Assembly (NCBI RefSeq): GCF_050947875.1
Contig: NC_134568.1
Location: 265,513,815 to 265,577,814, forward strand
Reading direction: 5' to 3'
Source: Dermacentor variabilis
Lineage: Eukaryota; Arthropoda; Arachnida; Ixodida; Ixodidae
Length of the DNA: 64,000 nt
The position numbers and the translations under genes were made by a program. The notes under the pieces are model-generated. The model did no database searches. It was given only the letters and a program-made list of their open reading frames with translations, and was not told the DNA's origin. Shown piece by piece: positions 57,747 through 64,000 of this stretch (its first letter is position 1; the number at the start of each line of letters is the position of its first letter).

Positions 57747-58130
57747 ATGGTAGTCCGGCGCCTTGAAAGGGTTCTAAGCAGTATATGACACACCCAAATC
57801 TCAGCTGTTCCGAAAACCAACTATTCCCCTGACCCACTACTACTCTATCCTTCTGCTTACCCTTCTCTTCATCTTCTTTCACTTGCAGTGTTCTTCGTTA
57901 CCCTTACAATACATACATACATACATGCATGCATGCATGCATGCACACGCACACACACATACGTACGTACTGTCACATAGTAGTGACGGTAAAAAAAGCA
58001 GCAAAACTGGGAATGATGAAACTAGCGTTTTATTGGGCGAACCTGTGCCCTCAAAAACAGGCTACACTCAAAGAATGGTGTTAGCGGCGAACACACAGAC
58101 ACACACACACACGCACGCACATGCGCGCGC
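57747..58130. other. Probable LTR remnant and microsatellites
   Basis: Inferred LTR side of the minus-strand gypsy element. ATAC/ATGC microsatellite (57910-57970) and an AC repeat (58092-58122) are present. GCGTTTTATTGGGCGAACCT near 58026 looks like an interspersed repeat I have seen in tick DNA, but I cannot name it. Confidence 0.4.
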
Positions 58131-59394
58131 GGTGCCCCAACTATCATGCACCAAGTATATATAAAAAATATAAAAAAGAGACCATTTTTTGCAGATGTAA
58201 CCAACTGCATGTTGTTAGCAGAAACTTGGAGAGGTGTTCAGTAATTTTTAAATGGTTCTTAATTTATGAGTTGGTAATTATTAGTCGCTGTACTTATGAC
58301 AAACATGTCAACACTGTTTTAGAACACATGAAAAAATATCATCTTCAATTGTTTGCAGCATGCTATCTCTTGCATGGCTTGTTCTTCTGCATTTGAAGGA
58401 AAGCCTGCGAATATTAAGCTGACAATGCAGCCGACTTATGCACTGCGGCAGTATTGCTCTCAACACATGGCGGATGAACCATTTCCGCATGTGTAATCGC
58501 CTGTCTCATTCAGAAATATACGACACATTGACTTTATTCTAGGTGGCTGCTACATTCACACCCATGTTCGGGTTGACCTTACGCTGCAAATCAATAGCTT
58601 GCACTGCAATTTTTTATTTTTGCACTCTGCTTACTGCTGTAACAAATGATTGTGTGCTCAGAAGCAAGACTCGCACTAACAGGAATTTCGTGGCCATGTC
58701 AAGATAAATGCCCTGTCATGCAGCCTGTGCTAGGTCAGGTATACAGTTCATGAGAGTGGCTTGTTGGGCTAGTTGGTACATGGTTATACTAGGAGAATGC
58801 CAGCAAACTTGAAAGTAGAAAAAATAGAGAAGCAGACATAGACAAAGAGACAGGAAGGTAACTGGACCAGCAAACTTGAAAGTAGAAAAATCGAGAAGCA
58901 GACATAGACAAAAAGACAGGAAGGTGGCTGGCCACCTCCCTTCCAGTTACCTTCCTGTCTCTTTGTCCATGTCTGCTTCTCTATTTTTTCTACTTTCAAG
59001 TTTGCTGGCATTCTCCTCGTATAACCAGGTATACAGTGCGTTTAGTTCCTTTGTATCATGTTTGAAAGCACTGGTGCTGTGACTTGTAAGGGAGGTGCCG
59101 AGTGAGATTTCTTTGTATATTGCGGGATTTTTTTAAACATTGAATAAAGTCACGCAAGAGATATCGTGTCACAAACAATTGAAATTGTTATTTTGAATGT
59201 GTTCAGTGTTGACACAACTGCCATAAGTGTAATAATTAAAAGTTATCTAATGACCCATTACAAACTATTAATTATGAACAATACAAAAATAGTGGAAGTT
59301 TCTTCAAGTTGTTGCTAACAACATACAGTTGGTTTCATACTTAAAGAAGGCTTTGCTTTTTTTTGAAAACTTGGTGCATGATAGCTGGGGCACC
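58131..59394. mobile_element. Mariner-family MITE with long inverted arms, copy 2
   Basis: The left end is GGTGCCCCAACTATCATGCA. The right end, inverted, is GGTGCCCCAGCTATCATGCA. Arms pair far inward (TGTTGTTAGCAGAAACTTGG against TTGTTGCTAACAACATACAG). A hairpin element is nested at 58782-59026. Same family as 20780-21729. Confidence 0.75.
58782..59026. mobile_element. Hairpin element with duplicated arm
   Basis: The left arm AGGAGAATGCCAGCAAACTT, then GAAAGTAGAAAAAATAGAGA, pairs with the right arm ending AAGTTTGCTGGCATTCTCCT. Part of the left arm is directly duplicated (58866-58927). GGGCTAGTTGGTACATGG precedes it. Confidence 0.8.
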
Positions 59395-60529
59395 CTGTAT
59401 ATGGGCTCTCACTAACATGATGGAGTGAGATTATTAAAATGCTGCATAGCAATGTTTTTAAGTGCATCAGCACTCTTTTCGCTACCTCCCTGTTTCCTAT
59501 TTGTATGCAACTCCAAGTGCTTCAGTTATGATCTGCCACATGCAGTAGTGCCACATACTTGTGCGATCGTCTGTGAGTATGCAAATACTTAAGTTGCAAT
59601 CAGGCACATGCCCAGGTGATTCTATACCACTATGCATGCTACATGGGAATTCTGATGCCGCATGTTGATGTTAGTGCCTTACAACCAAAGTCGATCTGTC
59701 TCACAGCAGAAAATCTCGGCAATGAAAAAAGAAGTTGGCTGTGTCTTTGACAAGGCCTACAGCATATTAGCCTTGGCAGCTTGCTATGGCTTGTCAGTTG
59801 CAGACATTGCGAATGGCTTGTACCGATGTCACCACCCTGCCACTCATGCTGGACCATGTTTATTGAGGCTTTCTTGTGTGGCTTCTTGCTAGTTGTGGCC
59901 AAGGTCATGCTAAGTGTGAGTCACTATGTTGGGCAGGTACAAGTTGACATATATGTTGAGGCATGTGCATGCTTTACATAACGGCACAACTATACACAAT
60001 CTGTGCAGTGTGTAAAAAGGGACTCGATTAAAATTTGATTATGTGTTAGAGTGAGAGCAATGTCACCTCTTGTAAGTTTTCGATCGTTTGCTGAAAAATT
60101 GAAAGCAATGTGATTTTCAATCACACATGACATGAGGTCGCCATTGGCATCATTGCTGTGTAATGACACAGGACATTTAGACATCAGTTCCGGCGAGGCA
60201 TGGGGAAATGTGGCCAAATGTTTATTTGGAATGAAATTGGTACTCATCTTACTTAAAGATTTTTGACCACTGATTTTAGCCAGCGGCTATTTTAACAGTG
60301 TGTATGCAACTTGAGTTGATGAGGAGTTCTCGAACAAGGAATATTGCTTTAACCCAACATTTGTCTTCAACAGGGCAACTACTTTCCTTAGCAGCATACT
60401 TATGTATGCATAGCTCCCCCCCCCCCACCCGCTCATTAGGGAAGGAGGAGAATAGGCCAGAGCGTAATGTGGTGTAGCTATCAAAACAGAAGAAAGAAAC
60501 GGACTGTGTCCGGGGTGGTAGAAAATTAA
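59395..60529. other. No gene recognised
   Basis: The plus segment 59708-59860 is mildly protein-like (EVGCVFDKAYSILALAACYG) after an acceptor-like TCTCACAGCAG, but has no known domain. A C-run occurs at 60417-60426. Confidence 0.3.
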
Positions 60530-60768
60530 AATTAAATTAAATTCTGGGGTTCTACATGCCAAACCCACAATATGATTATCAGGTGCACAATAGTGGGGGA
60601 CTCCTGTTTAATTTAGACCACTTGGTGTTCTTTAACATGCATCCAATGCATGGTATATGGGTGTTTTTCTATTTTGCTCCCATCGAAATGCGGCTACTGC
60701 GGCTGGGATTCGATCTTGAAATCTCAGGCTTAGCAGCGCTGCACCAGAGCCACTAAGCCACCATGGTG
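60530..60768 (-). mobile_element. tRNA-derived SINE, minus strand
   Basis: The complement has TGGTGGCTTAGTGGCTCTGG (A-box side), AGATCGAATCCCAGCCGCAG (B box) and the body shared with 26525 and 40066. It ends in an AATTT-type repeat tail at 60514-60545. Confidence 0.8.
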
Positions 60769-61271
60769 GGTCGGGGATGTATTGGATGGACTGGAAATAA
60801 CAGGGGGATGAACAAAGGAAAGTTTGGAGTTATGAGAGTAAAGGCAATGGGGTACTGGTTTTGAGTTCTATCGAGAAGTGCAGATAACAGCCGGAACCAG
60901 GTAAGAATTTACCGACATAGGTAGGTGTGGCCAATCCAGTGTGTCTGGTTTTATAAGAAAGCAGGAATTACTCAACTGATCTCACTGAAATTTGAAAGAA
61001 GTTGGGAGAGTATTTTGACAATAGCTGCGCCACATTATGCTCTAGCCTATTCTCCTCCTCCTCCCCTGTGAAGATAGGGCGAGAGTGAGCTGCACATACA
61101 CAAAAATGCTGCTAAGGAAAGCAGTTTCTGCCCTTACAAAGATAAGTCTTCTTGTCGAAACATTGGCTTAACACTTTTGTTACCACACCTATAAAATCGA
61201 TAACCTTAACTGCCAGTTTTTCTATGCATTGTTAAAAATTTCTGTTGGTATTCTTCAACCCACAACACCTT
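60769..61271. other. No gene recognised
   Basis: Contains a partial copy of the short palindromic family (CGAAACATTGGCTTAACAC at 61158). Confidence 0.4.
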
Positions 61272-62882
61272 GCCTCGTCTGAAAGGACAACTGAACTTTA
61301 AATATTTCTCACATTTGATCATTTTGATCAGATTGGGGAGTCAGGAAATATAAAACTTCGACTGGAGGTATTGTCGAAAGTAGCCTCCAGTGTTCCTAGT
61401 ACTTCCTCAATAAAATTACGAAAAATTTACGCTTTGGTCTACTCGGCAACATAATTTTTACATGACAGCAGCAGTGAAGACACAGAAGCTTCTGTTGGGT
61501 GTCTAATTTTCTGTTCAGATTTTTATGCTGTTTTAACGATGTCTCAAACAAAAGTACTGTATATGCTCGTGTAAGGGCTGACCTCATTTAAGGGCTAACC
61601 TTGTGTAAGGGCCGCACCCCCCATGTTGGAGAGCAAAATTTTGGAAAAGAAATTGAAAACATCTTACCAGAAAGCAAAATTAGTTCTGTTGCTGCTAGAT
61701 GACGCTAGCTGTTTTTTCATTGACACCACTCAGGCCGTTGCCGTTGCATCATTATTACTTTGTCTGGTACGTCATCTCTGCTGTGTTGGCAGTTTCCAGT
61801 CAGATCAATGGCATTTCACCTCTAGGGAAGGGAGCCTTGTTTGCATCAGCACTGGTCAGGGATGATGGGCCGGCATCTGAGGATGTTTACTGCAGCGTTG
61901 CGTCATTTGCGCTTTTGTTACTCTCAGCTACAGTTGTGGGAACTGTACGAACCTTTAGCAGGCCCTCATCAGCCTACGGTAGATGTTAATGAGTGCCGCA
62001 TATATAGATTATCGGGTTTAATTAATATCAAGTGCAGTTTTATTTTTCCCATTGTAGGTTGCTTTTATCCATTAGCATTATGACAGCTTATGTACAAATT
62101 GTTTTGAAGTATTGTTCCCATCATGTGAAGTTTTCCTTCGCACAAGAGGGCGCACACTCGATTTCAGACAGACCTTCAACCGAAGATTGACTTGCACTCT
62201 AATCTTAAATATTGAAAACCGTCTGTGCAAGTGCCCTTATTTATTACTTTACAGTGTTGTGCAACACTTTATATTAGTGTGCAGCAGTGTACAGGAACTA
62301 AATAAAGCATGTGGAGGCTCCAGCACCAGTTGAACGCATACTAGACTGCCTTGCTAGCACAGAATAGCTGATTGAACGCAATGTTCAAAGATGAGGAGGC
62401 TTCTGCATGCACCCTTACCTGACAACAATTGTTCCACAAGGCTTAAGAATACAGTAAAAAGTGAAATATGAACCAGCTGCATGCTGCAAAGAGAAAACGA
62501 GTGCTCCTTGTACAACAGGAACTTACCCGTTTTCACAATTGTGAAGCTACTGCTTTCTTGCATGGCATGGGCATCACTATGGCTACTATTGATGCTAACA
62601 AATCTTCATAAAAATTTTCTTGCATGGATCTGTCTTACAAAAGTTAGGAAGTAGGAGCTAGGTGCATATTTTGTACATTTTGGATTTTTTTACTCTCTGT
62701 ACTTAAACTAAAAATAGCAAATTATTACTTTCATTGTGTTTCCTGAGGTGCTTGTTTCATTCACATAAGAATTTTCAAAAACTGTCTAAGCAATTATTGT
62801 TGCAACTACCATGTCCTAAAATAAAACAACAAAACACAAACGCACTGAAAATGAGCATATTTCTTGTGGTAACAAAAGAGTT
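61272..62882 (+). repeat. Unidentified repeat, copy 2, with insertion
   Basis: Colinear with copy 1 (46377-47621), interrupted by about 430 bp (61556-61985) that begins TACTGTATATGCTCGTGTAA, like the TACTGTATTTACT-type MITE ends. Confidence 0.8.
61556..61985. mobile_element. Insertion with MITE-like left end in repeat copy 2
   Basis: TACTGTATATGCTCGTGTAA at the left and a weak inverted counterpart (CCTACGGTAGATG) at the right. The alignment with copy 1 breaks exactly at these points. Confidence 0.5.
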
Positions 62883-63177
62883 AGTGACATCCCTTGCTTA
62901 ATTATTCCTCATCATTTGAAGTTTCTATCTCCCTTTCAACTTCTGTCTTGTTTGAATGCAATGAGTGAAATATGAAATTTTGGTTCAGATATTAGAAGGC
63001 TGCAGTGTTAACATAGCGCTTTGAACCTATTAAGACTAGAATCTCCTCTTTTAGAATATTTAGCCAAATGAGTAACTGGTGTAATTAAGCTAAGGCAGCA
63101 AAATTGAGGTCTCATTAAATTAATGTGTGAACCATTTATACGACTACTGAATAGTGGTGCATTTTTCTCCCCGACAG

Positions 63178-64000
63178 CCTGGCTCTACAAATGGTGTTGA
63201 AGCCACTCACTTAACTGCAGCTCGCCTTATCAGCTCCAGCAGCAGCACCAACAGGGAACGTGGTGTGTGTGGCACTAGCAAGTTGCACCGGTCCCAGTCC
63301 ACTCATGCAAAGGATGAGCCCAACTTATCAGACTACGACAACTGGCTAGATGGCAAGGATCCATGCAATGTGCATGTGAAGTCATGGAAAAGCAGCAGCA
63401 CCCATTCAGTCGTGAGCTGCCCACCTGTGCTGCTTCCCAAGATGCTTGTGACACGTGAGCAGACCTCAAGCTCAGACAGTGATAATAATTTTGGGAGCCT
63501 GCGTTCTCTTATGTCCTGTTTCACTTTAGGCTCCCATCGTAAAAAGAAGCGTAGGAAGAAAAAGAAGAAAAGCCATCGTCTGGTGATTGTGACAGGCTCA
63601 GACAACAGCAACTACTGTTGTTCTGGCGGAAGTGTAGCTGCTGCACAAGTACAGCCACATGTGTGTGAAGGTGACCACAACATTCGGCATTCTTCTAAGA
63701 AGCATAGTGCAAAGGATCTGGCTTGTGTATCTAATGGGCAAAAAGCCATCTGGAGGTATTCTCTGCAAGAACAGGACATGCAGAGAAATGACGCTTCTTG
63801 CAAGGAGCCTGTTGCCACACAAATTGCAGAGCAAAAGTCGCCCCCAAAGCTTCCGCCAAAGACCTCCACAAGAAAGAAACGCTTGGCTCCACAGCCTCCT
63901 GGTGGCAGTATTACTCCAACTGGGACACTGCCGAGGAACCAACCAGTGCCTCCTGTGGCTGTTCCTTGTAGCTCATCTTCACACAGCACTGACAGCCTAA
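63178..64000 (+). CDS. CAP-Gly protein long exon (CYLD-like), linker region, partial
   Basis: After the acceptor CTCCCCGACAG (AG at 63176-63177) one frame stays open for 274 codons to the window end; the other two stop within 40 bases. It enters in phase 0. The product is Ser/Thr-rich, with a strongly basic patch KKKRRKKKKKSHR (about residues 122-134), possibly a nuclear or lipid-binding signal. It also has SPPKLPPKTSTRKKRLAPQP near residues 221-240, with PxxP motifs suited to SH3 partners. A disordered linker following a CAP-Gly domain agrees with CYLD, whose linker binds TRAF2. No start or stop is seen, and catalytic exons would lie beyond 64000. Confidence 0.75.

Noticed and set aside
63841..63910. 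Basic-proline KKRLAPQPP motif resembling the actin-linked KRAP motifs of Cordon-bleu
   Set aside because: A short basic-proline motif is too common to assign function, and the CAP-Gly domain context points elsewhere.

Overview
The window looks like nuclear DNA of an arthropod, most probably a hard tick (Ixodida). It is AT-rich and intron-dominated. It carries tRNA-derived SINEs, RTE, CR1/L2-type and I-clade LINEs, Ty3/gypsy fragments, mariner elements and long-armed hairpin elements of the kinds I associate with tick genomes. There is no prokaryotic gene organisation, no operon and no CRISPR array. The organism call rests on remembered repeat families, not on a search.

The only host gene I can support is a plus-strand CAP-Gly protein, most like the deubiquitinase CYLD. 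Two exons (22166-22347 and 26297-26432) together encode one CAP-Gly domain. A large exon entering at 63178 runs open to the window end and encodes a Ser/Lys-rich linker with proline-rich SH3-type motifs. The second exon ends in phase 1 and the last enters in phase 0, so at least one exon must lie in the roughly 37 kb between them. A 59- or 71-nt candidate ending at 40859 has exactly the required phase. A CG-rich segment at about 7.0-7.25 kb is a possible 5' end. A short open exon on the minus strand (5252-5097) may start a divergent gene of unknown identity.

Almost everything else is layered mobile DNA. 0.2-4 kb: a TTAA-flanked MITE, an I-clade LINE tail (minus) and a decayed gypsy pol (plus) split by a TIR element. 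5-11 kb: possible promoters and small tandem repeats. 11.8-15.3 kb: a mariner-type element with a broken DD41D transposase, itself holding a hairpin and a pogo-like MITE. 15.6-21.8 kb: RTE tail, SINE, MITE, CR1/L2-type LINE and a mariner MITE with nested hairpins. 22-28 kb: CAP-Gly exons, SINE and a long AT microsatellite. 27.9-37.5 kb: an RTE endonuclease fragment, then an 8.3-kb region bounded by matching inverted ends and holding another RTE LINE, a hairpin and a 1.4-kb TTAA element. 38.5-45.6 kb: a pogo-like MITE, a SINE, a 2.6-kb inverted-end region with THAP-like and possible SWIM-type fragments, and a small hAT MITE with target-site duplication. 46.4-47.6 and 61.3-62.9 kb: two copies of one unidentified repeat. 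50.7-57.8 kb: a decayed LTR retrotransposon (plus) abutting a decayed gypsy gag-pol (minus). 58.1-61 kb: a second mariner MITE with nested hairpin and a SINE.

If the exon model is right, the elements from 26.4 to 63.2 kb sit inside introns of the CAP-Gly gene. I see no intact autonomous element: every recognised coding domain has stops, frameshifts, truncation or a changed catalytic residue. Boundaries of repeats were read by eye and may be off by tens of bases.
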